Shown one piece after another: positions 38,153 to 51,500 of a DNA stretch of 64,000 bases. Location of the stretch: NCBI RefSeq assembly GCF_036669915.1, contig NC_089320.1, positions 13,630,287 to 13,694,286 on the forward strand. Direction: 5' to 3'. The DNA comes from Pocillopora verrucosa. Its lineage: Eukaryota; Cnidaria; Anthozoa; Scleractinia; Pocilloporidae. The translations under genes were made by a program, and so were the position numbers. The notes under the pieces were generated by a model, which was not told the DNA's origin, ran no database searches, and saw only the letters and a program-made list of their open reading frames with translations. Each line of letters starts with the position of its first letter. Position 1 is the first letter of the stretch.

Positions 38153-41100
38153 ATGTCTCTACCTATGCCAGGCTTGTTAACTTTCGTATGCAATTTTTTG
38201 ATATGGTTAACATTCCGTGGAGCCTCCATCCACTGCTTCATAAATGCCATCCACGGTGAGAAAAATCAAACCGAACTTAAAGAATAAAGACTGACCATAA
38301 TATCTAGACCACCTGCTATAAACAAACATCCAAAAGAAGATAGTTGAATTGATTCAGCACCGAACTCTTGCCTCATTGATTTGATTTCCTTTTGCAAATG
38401 CGGAGAAAACGTTGAAATGAATAACGAATCGAAACCGGTCAATCTAGAACACTGGAAAATCTCAAATCGTAACGCTGAGAACTCTCTTAACTTTTTACGT
38501 GTTTTCATAACATAAATACATTCAATATGATATATCCAGAATCACCATCACTAATTAAAAGCACTCAGAAAAGAGGAAAAAGCCTACATACTTGTGTGTA
38601 AATATTGTAAAAGATAGTAATGACATTTTTTGTCAGATCTTTGTCGATCAATAACGTTTACAAAACCAAGAGAAGGTTACTCTCTCTATGGCCACGTGAT
38701 AAAAAACCTGACGACAACAACTGCCAGCTCCTGTAAAAACCTCTGCACAATGGAAAGCCAATGTGTCTCTGTCAACATTAGTCCACCATTAAATGGCAAG
38801 GTGGTTTGTGAGCTGAGTGATTCTGATCACGTTCAGCATCCAGCAGATCTTAAGCTAAGAGAGGGTTATATTTACAGAGCCACACAGGTGAGCAGAATCA
38901 GCCTTGATGATATTACATGCGAGTTATCATGGTCATATCATCCCTTTATTGGTATTTTTCCTGTGCTTTGTAATTGTTGCTGTTGTAATTATTGTTTCTG
39001 TTTTTATATTTTTGGTTGCTTTCGTGATGATCGTTTTTGTTCCTAGTTTATTGCGAAATCTCGAAGAATTTTGTCTCATATTTTGAGATATTCTTTTGAA
39101 ATGTAGTGGCCTTACTGGTGTTTTACCAGCGATTGACCCCCCGAGGGAGAGTCCTAACTTCGAGTCTCATATGCAAAAATGTACTCTCGTAGTTATTCTC
39201 TCCACGCTCAGGAGTATAGGTGGGTATAGGCAAATGACACTGTACCAGAGAAACCTGATGAAATGCTGACTGAGCCTTGATGATGCTACATGCGAGTTAT
39301 CATGATTTGAATCGCATACGTCTTTATTTGGATTTTTCCTGCGTTTTGTTGTTGTTGTTTTTATTTATTGCCTCTGTGGAAACCTGCAAGTTTTTTGTCA
39401 TGTTTGTAAGATATTATTGCATACGTGGTGGCCTTATCAGTTAAACAGGAGCTGTAATTCCAACGGAGAACCTTAAGTTGGAGAATTAGGTGACAAAAAC
39501 ACTCCCACAGTGATTCCCTCTACGCTCAGGAGTATAGGGGGGTACAGGCGAACTATTAGGGAGAACGTGATCAGATGCTGAAGGATAATTAGACCAATTT
39601 CCCATTCATAATGAGAAATAACACAACCAATCTTTCCAAGCTGGAGGAAATTTGATGGGGTCTTACGTTTGGGGCCAGTAAGCTGATGTGTAGTAGCTAC
39701 CTCTATTTTATCTTGTCCGTGTTTTCAGACACAAAACGTTTCCTGCAATAATCGTAAATTACTCTACCCTCCCTAACTTTAATTTTGTACACGCCATTCT
39801 CGCGAGAGCTCACTTCATTATTTATGCTCACCGTAGAATTATTGCTCTGATAAACCCTGCAAGAACAATGGAAAGTGCTTAAATGGATTCACTGAAAAGA
39901 AGTACGTCTGTGAGTGCAAATCTGGATATACGGGAGACAACTGCGAAAAAGGTAAAACATGATTGCAGAAAACTTTCTTTTCCAGACCAGTACATTTTCC
40001 ATTAAAGGCCATTTTCCTGCAATAATAATTTTCATTTCTTCTCAGTCATCAATGGTTGTTCTGACGCTCTCCCATCGAATGGAATTGTTCATATTTGGAA
40101 TCATGGATCGGAGCTGTTTCGTGTTTATTGCGACCAGACAAGCGATGGAGGAGGTACTACTGTTATTTCTTAACTATGCTCATCGATTTTGTAAATTACA
40201 ATCCAGCGTGTTCATGAACATGACATGACCACATTTGTCTTATACCTTCTTTGGACTGTTGGGGTAAACAAGCTCGAACACTACATGCAAACGGGAAGTA
40301 CCGGTTTTTTGATCAAGAGGAGCGATTTTTGATCAATTCGGAGCGACTTTCACTCTTTTCTTAAAAACCCTTTAAGGCCTAGGTAAACGTTCTTAACTGT
40401 CCTCTCAGTAGGTGTGTGTGGGCCGACGGAACAACTGACATTGACAGATAACACATATTTCTACAACACCAACCCAAACAATTTCACGAGACTTTCGAAC
40501 GAACAACAATGTACTTGAAAAACAATCGATCTTGGAGAACTAAAATCTGATTGAGTCCACCCGCAGGGTCAGTAAACAAACCCACACACGACTAGCCGTG
40601 GCGAATATTGTCCAAGGGGAAAGCCCTATCGCAACGGTCAAGGGCAAATCACTCAGAAACAAAACTATCTTTGGGGTCTTACACGACGTGACAAAACAAG
40701 GCTCACAAGACTCGCACAAGGACTTCAAGATCATTTGACATGCCTAAATAATTCCCAAACGCTTAGCCAGAACACTTCTATGTTTAGTGGTTCGTAACAA
40801 GTCAATCAAATGTCCTATTTCAGTAATCCTTTAATAAAAAACGAGAATGAGAAGTTCTGCATAATCTTGCACTAACGAGAATGACAGGTCGCAAAAACTT
40901 TAGAGCAAGAAAAAAAGTTTGTTTTTAGCGTATAACCAATACTCCATAGCTGTTAAAGGCGCGCTACAACAGTGAAAAGATATTATCTTTGAACATAAGC
41001 ACGTACCAAAATAATGAGAAAATGAAAGATTTACAATCTCATTTTTCTTCTTTAATCAGGCTGGACAATGATTTTCAAAGTTGTTAGGGGTATCTCTCTG

Positions 41101-42781
41101 CCTGTAGTGGGCGACCTTTGGAATTCAAAAGCCACACAGTCGGAGAGTATCAGTGCAGCCTTGGACACTACTAACACTTTCGCAGGCCATGTTAAGAACA
41201 GGGTGGTTATGAACTGGCAAAAATTCAACCCTGAGGAGGTACGAAAGTCAACTGTAGACAAGTTAACAGTCTTAAAGCGTTCCTCTACAGTGAATAATGA
41301 GCAGCTGAGTTTCAATCAATTATGGTTAAAATCAAGAATGAAGACTAAATTTTCTGGTCTATGTGATCTATATATATATATTAAATTTTCTCTTATCCCT
41401 TTCATTAAACACTGAAATTTTTCGATATCAACATCACAATTTGATTTGAATTCTTATTTCTTTATAATTTTTTTATTTACCTATTCGAAAAGACGACCTG
41501 TTTTCAAAACTATCAAATTTGTTGAATTGACTTTTTATGGGCAATTAACTAAAAGGAGTAAATCAGGTACACGGTAAAAAGAAGTGAAATTGTATAACTT
41601 TCTGGGCGAAATCTATAGGATACAGTTGTTGAATTTATTCATACAAGCATCTGTTTATTTTTCTTTTATTTAACTGAATTATTAAGGCTTCATTTTTCCA
41701 TTGATTTCCGACAGGCTCGTGTGGTGCTGTACCAGAATGGAACGGAAGCCATCTCCCTTAAGTTTAATGCAGCTGGATCGAACAACTTGAACTGGTTTTC
41801 ACAGGAGCGACTTATTTCGTCGCCATGGAACGACCTTAAGGATGCAACAAACATAACTCAATTTGCCATTGTTGCTCTTTATTATCGGTTCTTTGATATA
41901 GCACTGTCCCGTGGCGGCTGCGGAAATGATTCGGGGTGGTTGGTGATCGCGAACTACCCTGGTTGCATGTGGGAACAGCGTGACACTGTAAGCATTCTGT
42001 TCAGTACACTGGACAGAGCTGTAACCTGGATGGATTACGGTGAGTCTACGAAGTTTGGGAAAACGTACATTCCTTTACAGCATTATTGAGACCAGCGTTG
42101 AGTGGGGACTTAACATGCTTGCTCAGCCAAGAGTTTGAGTCAGAGCCAAATAACTTGTAATTTAATTGAATTTTATCATGAATTTATCCGAAAAGAGACA
42201 AGTTATCACCGTAAGGAGGATAGTTAAATATTTGAGGGTGAGCTCTTAAAGTTGGAGGTGAACTTGTCATAATTGATGGGGCGAACTCTTCGTGGTGTGG
42301 GCGAACATGTCGGGGGAGAACCTTCAATGTGGTGAAACACTCATATATTTTACGTTATTATTTTGAGGATCAATTCAAGTGTGACACATTCCTTGAGTCT
42401 TTCAAATCATTTTGGTCGTTCTTCAGATTCCAGATTTCCCATATTTAGCTTAAGTTTGAGGGGATTTAAGAACGGTATGAGCTATGATTAATGTGATATT
42501 CTAATTATACATGAACTCAATATTTCTTTAATTACATTATTCTTGGTGATAAGCGAAAGTTTGCCACGTAAAAAGGCCAAATGCAAGGAAAGCATCAATT
42601 GAATGTCGAAATAAATCCTGTTTTGAATCGAATCTGGATCTCCACACTCATTACAAACTAGTCCCATTCTCTCAACCAATCATAAAAATTTTTTTTTTCT
42701 AAAGGCGTAACTCTATCTAATTAATCGTGTCTTTTAGGGAACGTTGGAATAGCTGACGTACTAGCCGTGTTCGTCCGCTGA
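38153..42781 (+). CDS. Gene F: divergent secreted PAN-EGF-FReD-like protein
   Basis: Exons: 38153-38255 (signal, MSLPMPGLLTFVCNFLIWLT), 38637-38887 (PAN), 39837-39951 (EGF), 40046-40153, 41060-41238 and 41715-42039 (FReD-like 1-3), and 42738-42781 (terminal, ending DVLAVFVR). The sum is 1125 nt, 374 aa, with all phases matching. I prefer this first exon because F0 keeps its counterpart in the same place; the exon at 36572 is an alternative. PAN differs from genes E, G and H (CVSVNISPPLNGK). The EGF has six cysteines (CKNNGKC, CECKSGYTGDNC). The FReD-like part opens NGIVHIWNHGS and VYCDQTSDGG. It is the oldest-looking member of the plus-strand group. The predicted product is secreted, with a matrix or recognition role inferred only from its domains. 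Confidence 0.78.
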
Positions 42782-42789
42782 AGACTCCT

Positions 42790-44150
42790 TTGACAAGTTG
42801 CTTACCTGGAGACACCAAAGCCAACAGACTTGTTTGAGTGGAAAAGAGAGCCCCTATGCAGTTTTAAGTTTTACTAGTCCAATTTAGAAAAAGTGCTTCT
42901 AGTGAACTTTGCTGAAATATCAAGGATTTGTGTTTTATTCTATGACTCAGTCACTCATTCAGTCAGTCGGACTTACGGCGGCAGATTAAACTTGGCAAAT
43001 GTATCGGCTCCAGCCCTGTACATGTTGGATTTTTTAAGTTTGCCACACTTCTTCGAAAAAAAGGCTAAGGAATATTTGAGGGGCTAATTATAATCATTCA
43101 GGTTTTATGTACTTTGCATTTACTAAGCATAGAAGCAGTTGCGACGCGCAGGGCTTTTCTGCCGGTCAGCGGTCAGTCCGTCAATTCTTTACATTCTCAC
43201 ACCCTAACATTCGGTAGTCATATTCCACATATTGCTCTCTGTACATTTACTATGGCACTGAAAATGAGAATTTGTTGAGAGCTTCTTTGAATACATTCAT
43301 TTGCTTTATTCTTGCTAAGAATAATAATAACAATGGTTGAGATTGCAGTGATGCTATGAGGAGAAATTAAAGGCTAGTCACTCTTAGAGGTTAAAAAATT
43401 GAAAGGCTGGTACGGTTACAGTTTGGAGGTTTTCTATGACAGTCAATTGGGCAGGCTTTGATCGGCTTTTTTCTTTCATCAAATTACGTTTCTTTGCCTT
43501 GCTTATTAATTGATTGGTAACAATGGTCTTAAAAGTATATACGCAATCATCACCTCTGCAACTCCAACATCAGCTTGAAAAAAATTAGTTGAAAATAATC
43601 TCTCAACAAGTAAACGAGTATCGTAATTATATAGCTATCCATTTTTAAAGATAATTTATGTAAAAAATATTTAAACCAAAAATCGGATTTAGTGAGCTCA
43701 AGCCTTCTCCACGTTTATGAGGTTATGTTTGAGTGGACGCCTATCGTTCTACGACTTTCTCCCATTTCAATCTGAATTTTGTTAGCAGTTACGATCACTT
43801 AAACCCGAGAAGAACGTGAGTAAAAAGTTTTTAATTTAAATGTCACAAGTTTTAAAAATACTTTTTTCACTGAAAAAAAAGGAATTTGTCGAATTATCTC
43901 CGAACAGCGTTTATTGGATCATTCAATGACATCCAATGACATCCAATGATATTCAATGATTCATCAATGATATTCCCAAACCCCAGAGGGAAAAATTGAT
44001 TTAGGTAGATTTATCTCATGGCCATTAATTAGGAAATTGAAATAATACCTAAGAAACCATTAGGCGGGGTTTTTCCAGGACATTTCGACAAAAAAAAAAA
44101 AAAAAACATAAGCAAACAAAATAGTTAGGGTATTCCAAGATTTATCAAAT
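42790..44150. other. Intergenic stretch between genes F and G
   Basis: No gene recognised. It contains a short minisatellite near 43918-43972 and a poly-A run near 44092. Confidence 0.5.
43918..43972. repeat. Minisatellite, CAATGAyATC-type unit
   Basis: About five imperfect 10-bp units (caatgacatc, caatgatatt and variants) in a row. It is simple tandem DNA between genes F and G. Confidence 0.75.
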
Positions 44151-44164
44151 CGATTCAATCCCTA

Positions 44165-44466
44165 CGTTGATTATCATTCCATGAGGTTTTGTGAGTTTTT
44201 GCTGAACAAAATTCCCGGCACAGTAAGTTAAGGTCTCCCAATCAAAAACCACCCAACATCTTTAGGGAATCCTGCATAGCGAACAGAAATTTCAAAGTTG
44301 CGTGCCCCGTATTGATACAAAAGGGTTTTAAAATTCTCGCACTCTTAAGGTCAGTCCATGGTGATTGAGTTAGATTGTTTTGTGAAAACCAGTCTGGGTT
44401 AGTTGTTCCTCTGGCATTGAACTTCATAGGCGTAACTTCTGCTCCATTCGTATTAAGCACTACACG
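44165..44466 (-). pseudogene. Stray inverted FReD-like exon 3
   Basis: On the minus strand it reads NTNGAEVTPMKFNARGTTN, SQNNL and SPWTDLKSA, matching exon 3 of genes E, G and H. It then shifts frame where three codons are missing (CINTGHATL), and loses the cysteine-tryptophan segment before the end. No other exon of such a gene lies near it on that strand. It is an isolated, inverted, dead exon copy between genes F and G. Confidence 0.8.
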
Positions 44467-44479
44467 AACGTTAAGTCAT

Positions 44480-45560
44480 ACAAGAAAGCTATAAGTTATC
44501 TTTATATCAAATATTTACTTATGGGTTAAGAAAAAAGTCGTAAAATCGGAGAAGTAGAGAAATGGTTCATCAAGAAGAGAGCAACTCTTACGCTTCTCTC
44601 ATGCTCTCCAAACTTCTCAAGTGCATCCATATCTCCATATATGCACGCTAAGCAAGCAAACCAATTCTTTAGTATTATTAATACGAACTTTGTAAACTTT
44701 AGTAAAGTGTTTCGTCACAGACAATTTGACGACAAGTTTCCATAAGGTGGAAACCTCACCCGAGTACATTGGTAGCTTCTAAAAAAAATTCAACTGATTT
44801 CCAGGCCATTTCTAAGGAAATGTATTAACATTTGATTAGGAATTTGTAAACTATGGTGCATTTAGCTTAACTATTTGTGATGTAAATGTTTTCCAGACTT
44901 ATCTCTTGAGGGTTAAAATTTTGCCAGCTTTTAAAAATTTCCTTGTTAAGTTGAAGTGGCAGCGACCTTCCTCTCAGTTAACTGCAAACGTTGGCACAAA
45001 AGTAACGAACAGACTTGGAATTTCCATAATTTTTGAGAGGCTTATAGGCATAACCCAAAGGAACTGGAAGAGTTCATGAGTTGTAGTTCTGAAAATTACA
45101 TGTTTTTCTTCTGAGATGTTTTACTGAATTGGTGTTGTTGCGCTAATGAACCATTCTTAATTTTTCAGCCCAATTAAGTTCCTTCATTAACACTCCTAAA
45201 AAATTAGCATAATTTCGAACTTTTTCAATATTGAACTTTTATCTATAGTGACGGATTGCAGTGCACTGATTAATCTAAAAAAATAAATGTTAACATTTTT
45301 GGATTTGAATTTTCATGCTTTTGCCTCTCGTTAAACTTAATATACGTTTGCAAGTTTTCTGCTTTTGTTTTAAAGGGATTGTGCTTGCGTATATCGTGTT
45401 TATCGTTAACAAAGCATTCTTCGAATCATAAATTATTAACTTCTACAAGACTTCTATACGAACACGGAATATTCGGGGAAGTTATAGTTTAAGTCTCTTT
45501 TAATTCTTTCAGGTTATGCCTTCGTCATTCTTTGAAACTTCTTTTTGAGTGAGAAAGTGT
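44480..45560. other. Stretch upstream of gene G
   Basis: No gene recognised. The part at 44570-44690 resembles the dispersed repeat at 8150-8270. The remainder presumably contains the promoter of gene G, but no core element could be defined. Confidence 0.45.
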
Positions 45561-45568
45561 CAAAGGTT

Positions 45569-48500
45569 ATGGCGATTCTGAACCTGTTCGCTGTTTTTGT
45601 GCTAACGTTAGCAGTTCATGGAGGTAGGTCGAATAACGGTAACAATTCCTTTTACGTAAATCCTTGGCATATAGTTGCCTCATGATACGAAAAAATATAA
45701 TCAGCCAAAAACTTATCTGGCAGTAAAAATGTTAACCAAATCGTTCAGTAGCGAAATGGCCAAATAGGTATATGAGGCATTGCGCAAAGTATGTGCGTGC
45801 AGAAGACAAATTTTTCCTCCTTTGGTTAACGCTAACCTTAAACCAAAGTAACAGACAGAAGAAATTCCCTATCTACTGATCGGGGAAAGAGCCCCGACTA
45901 GAGAAATATGCTATGATTGAATTTGATTTCTTGGATAGTAATTTCAAATGAGAATATGCTTCAGTCAACATTTTCGTCAACGGCTTTTGACAAAAAATAA
46001 GAAAAAGATTTCGATTTTTGAGATATTATGAAAATTTTGGGCGTGTTTTTAATATTTGAAAAGTGCCAATCATTTATGATAAAGATATTCCAGCGATCGA
46101 AGACTGACGTGATGTTTTGTTGATCTCTGATGTCCATTCAGGGAGACTCTTCCTTCTACAACAGCTCTTTCTCAAAATATTTATTTGATATCGTTGTTTC
46201 AATCCTTTAGTTCTTCAGAACATAACCATGTATGTTTTATGTTGAAAACTGAAAAAAAAACACTTATATGATTTTCATATATCTACAATCAACTTTGATC
46301 GCTTTCACAACAATATGATTTTGTTTAAATTCTTACTCTAAATAAGTTTTCCAAATGTTCGTACTTAATTGCCATAGATGTAAAGAACTCGCACTATTTT
46401 AGGGGGATATTTGGCAATTACCAGGAGCCTCGAGGGATAAAATAAATTTTAATAGACACATATCGATTATATTGATCAGTTACGTTTAATAATGCGTTGT
46501 TCTTCTTTTTAGCTGTGGCAGCAAATTCAGATGAGTGCAGAACTATTCTATTCAAACCAGTCATCAAAGACAAGTATTTACTTCATCACATAATCAAATC
46601 TGTGCCAGCTGAAAGTGAAGTAGGCTGTGAACTGATTTGTTATGAGGACCCCGACTGCGTGTCTTACAACTACGGGCCACTACTAACTGAGATTCCTATA
46701 TGCGACCTGAATAACAGCACTCATTTACAAGTCACCAGCGTGAATTTCATTTCCAGAAATGGCTACAGCTACCGAGGAATCGAGGTAAGCCTTACAACCT
46801 AAACACAACCGAACGTTTTCTATCGTTGAAACCTCACGTGACACGACTGACTGGTTGACCACAGAAATGTAAACAGAAAGAAAAGGTAGCTATGTTATGG
46901 CATGATTACCTGAACTCTTTAGATAGGCAATTTTAAATCAGCAGGACGCGGTGCGGCATACAACAGACCTCGTTCATGGCGAAGTTAATTTCCCGAACGT
47001 TGGAGACCAGGTGAAATCGTCGTGAGGTTTAGTGATTTTTCGAAGGAATGATTTTGATGACCTCTTTTCAAAATTACACTGATGATAATAATAATAATGA
47101 TGATAGTAAACCCTCAAGAAGCACCGTGGTCTTAGCATACAAAAGGGGAAAAGCACTGTTTCCTTTTTTTTTCATCACAGAATCCTTGTAGAAGCAGCCC
47201 ATGTCAGAAAAATTCTACTTGTCAATCTGGGTTTACTTCAAAAGGATACTGGTGTGTCTGTCCACAAGGATTCGGGGGAGAGAATTGTGACCAAGGTATT
47301 TTCAGCTTATTCAGTCAAGTAACGCAAATATTCCTGCCTTTTTATGCTTCTTGGTGTTTTTATTTTTCTGCTTAAGAAAATTTCCGAAATTCTCTTAAGT
47401 CATTGACTGCATGTTTAAATATGTTAGTTGTGCATAAAGGAAAACCTCCTTCTCGCTTCTTAGCAAGTATTTGTTTATATCAATAATTACTTTAGGTTTT
47501 CGGTGGCCAATCCGTTTTGCAGCCGGCTTGGGGAATCGCTAACCTCTAGCACAATTTAGCATGTTTTGTTTTTTCAAAATCGTCCCCTTACGGTTTGGAG
47601 AACAAGAGTTATTGTTACGACTTGCAGTGAGGGAGTCATTCGTGCCAACCTATTGAAATCATAATTAAAAGCTTTACACAAAAAGTATTCGAATTTGATG
47701 TTTTGTAAAGTGAGAATACAGGGATCAGACCAGTACAACAGAGAGACCTACAGATCACTGCATCGTGTGCAAGGATTCGTATAAGCATCTTTTCCACTTT
47801 TAATTTTTTCAGTCATTCTGCCTCAGAACTGTTCTCAAGCCCCAAAGGAAACAGGAGTCTACGAAATTTCCAATCATGGATCAGACTCATTCCCAGTGTA
47901 CTGCGACCAGACTAGTGATGGAGGTGGTACGTCAAACTAAATAAGAGGATCTCAATGTGGTTAACCGTTAAGCGTAAAACGACCAAAAGTTCAGCCGTTA
48001 GGCGTATAAAATCGACAAATTTAAACCGTTAGTCGTAAAAAAAATCAACCTCAAAGTGTTTTCTGGGGACCACAATGGAAAGATATTAGCCGTTAACTGT
48101 GAACAGGCCAAAGCTCAACCGTTAGCCGTAAAAGCCATCAAAACACTGAGACTCTCGAGTGAGGGTCATCAGTATTTCTCTGACTAACTCACTTGACTAG
48201 GAAGGTCTTAGATCATGTCCATTCAGTCAATTAGAAAAACTATTTCTTGGGTTTTCCAAAGGAACAAGCATTTTTCACTAACCTGAACAATTTTTTACAT
48301 TTTTTTTTATTTTAAGGTTGGACGATGATATTCAAATACATTGGAGGAAATTCTTCCTCTCCGACTGCTGACGCGTTATGGAGTTCATCCGACACATTAT
48401 CAGAAAATGTTATCGCTACCTTAGATACCACTTCAACCTACCAGGGAAACTACAAAAACCGTATCGTTCAAAGTTGGCAAACTTTTAACCCTCAAGTGGT

Positions 48501-51500
48501 AAGTCCGGAAAATATCTACATCACAGAGGGTTAGGCTAAGTGCACCTTGTTTTACAAATTTCTTATGTAATGTTAGTGTATTTCCATATTTCCTGATCGA
48601 GCTTTCCACCTCATGGAAACTTGTTTTCAAATTGTCTGTCACGAAACGCTTTTCCAAATGATGTTCATCATGTTCCTACAGACAAACCAAGCAGGCAATT
48701 TTCTGAACTGCTCTTTCCTCTTTTGAGAATAATTTAGTAATAAAAAAGAATAGAATATAAAGAATATAAAAGAATATAAACCAAAACAATTTGTTTCAAT
48801 TTTTTTTTATTTGAGTGATATCACTGGCCATGCAATGAGATCTTTATTTGTTGCGTTTTTTTGTTTACCTTACTTCCCAAACCTTAAGAGTGTATCGTCC
48901 TGGGAATAGATAAAAGGAAAGTGCTCATGTTTTATCCTTGTAGGAGAATAGTTCTCAGAAAAGGAGTTATGTTTTAAAATTGGGAAATTCTCGCACTCCA
49001 TGTCTTTGATTCTCAAGAGAAACAACGACCGGTCGCAAGGTCAAACCACAACAAAACATGCAAACCACAATGATATGAAATCTCCAAAGAAATTCTGAGC
49101 AGAAACAAAAGTGCTTAGTCAAAAATTACGTTAAAAAATTACTCAGGGTGTTACGGAGCTTTTAGTGCTTCGAGGACGATTGAAAAACAAGGGTTGCCGT
49201 GCCAAAGACAGAGTGATACTAGAACCAAGCCGATAGAACAACTTCTTGCTCAAAACTTTGCCTTCTCGAGTTTACATATAGTCATGTTATGTAGTATTGA
49301 TTGATTAATTGATATTGATTGATAAACTGTCGGAATCCTTCAAAATAAGTTTGTAAAAAGACAATAAAAATTGACTAACAATTCTTTAAATCCCCCGATT
49401 TAACGATTCTCATCTTACCCCATACTCATGTATTTGACATGTAGACAACAGATCATTTTCTTGTATGACTTTAGGTACGTGTAGTGCTTTACACGAATGG
49501 AGCAGAAGTTATGTCTATGAAGTTCAATGCCAGAGGAACAACTAACGTGGACTGGTTTACACAAAATAATCTACTTCAATCACCATGGACAGATCTTAAG
49601 AATGCGACAACTTTAAAACCCTTTCGCATCAATGGCCATTACGGTGCACGAAACTTTGAAATCTCAGCTAAGTACGCAGGATGCCATAATGATGCTGGGT
49701 GGTTTATGATCGGGGGACCTTACTGTGACTGGGAGAAATTTCACCCTGTGCCGGCAATTCTATACAGCAAGAAAACTCATAACATCAAATGGAATAACTC
49801 CCAAGGTAGAATTGATTTAAGAAATTTTGGAAAACCTCTGTTACTGTTTGTGTTTGTTTGTTTTTTAAATCAGGGAAATAACAAGGTATTTCCTAAACTG
49901 CAGACCTCATGGAATGGTTTCGTTGCCATTCATTCATTCTTTTTTTATTAAAGCAGATATAACGGTATGTCATAACCATTCTGTTTTTGCTTTGCTGAGA
50001 TAAGCGTTGAACTGATCTAATCGACTCCTTCTTGAATAACTCAGCAATTTCCTTTTCTTCCTCAGGGGCGTGACCTTGATTTTTTTGGGAGGGAGAAAGG
50101 GGGTCACACTCTGTCAAAGAGAGAGTACTCGCCCGATTGCCATGTCGAACTCCTCTCATAATTATGGTGTAATAGTGACATTTTAAGATACCACGCCCCC
50201 ATTCCCCCCTCACTTCATTTCATTTGGGTGTCAGAATTTAATTGCAATTGTTAATTACTGGGGCAAAATCTCGAATGGAAATTAGGAGGAAAAAAATTTA
50301 AGAGCTAATGTCAACATGCATCAAACAAACGGCGGCAAGTCACCCAAAATTTGCTTTCACTCCTACTTTTATAATTTGTATCCCAATATGTTCTAATCAT
50401 TGATGGATCTGGACATTTTAGTTTTCTGAATGCAGTTATTCCTGAAAGGTTTTTCTAGATGTCATGCAAAGAGGGAAAAAAACCATCTCTTGGTATTTCG
50501 GAGGTTGACTCGTCTTTGAATTTCTGTGTCACGCTTATCATGCAACTGATATAATAAGAGAGAGAAGATATATAGACTGGAACTCATGTTAGGCTAGAAT
50601 GTGGTAGAGCATAATTAAGGTGATCATCGAAATAGCTAATAAAATCATAAATAAACAAGGTAAGAGTGTTATGTTAGATTTTTTTAAGCGCTTTGGTCAA
50701 TTAGTGGATTTAGCGCTATATAAATTATGTTAAATTAAATTAAATTACTTAAATTTTTCGCAAATTGTAGCGATTTATGCCAGTTAAAGATGGCGACAAG
50801 TAGGCGCACCATGTATATTTCATAGTGGCTATCAAGTAAATTTTGCCGGACTTTGAGTTCGTCTCAAGATAGAACAACACAAATACACAAGCAAATTTTT
50901 ATAGTAACTTCATAACCATCCTTTTGTCTTTTAAAAGCTTGAAGCTCAGTAGATTCTGCCAAATCGGTCATTGTTAAAACTGTCTTTGTTTTGATGCTAC
51001 TTTTCGACATAGGAAAAGTATGTCGGACACAAATAGTCACCAAAAAATAAATATTTCTTTGCCAGCTTCAATAATGACAGGGGATTAAGTTTAGATGATA
51101 AAACAAAGTATTATGTTGACAGAAATGCCGGAGGTCAAGTGGAATCGTTACATGAGGTCACACAACTCGGGTAATATTTACGGTGAAAATTTGCATTTTT
51201 GAGCGGTCGAACGAAAAAAGTCATTTCTCGAAAACTAAAATATATTTTCACAAAAAAGCTACACAACAATTATTAGAACATACTGGGCTACAAAATATAA
51301 AAGTAGGAGTGAAAACGAACTAAGGGCGAATTGCCACAATATTTCAAATTTGTTCGATGGATGCTGACATCCTCTCTTAATAACTGCACGAGTCATCTGA
51401 AATTTAACCTTTCCGATGATTACAGGGCCGGTGCTCATAAACCGGTTTTAGTCAGGAAAGGTCACTTTTGCCAACTTTTATTTGCCTTCTTCTCCGTCTA

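Noticed and set aside
43918-43972. Short regular repeat that might suggest a CRISPR-like array
   Set aside because: The units are contiguous without spacers and the genome is eukaryotic; it is a minisatellite.
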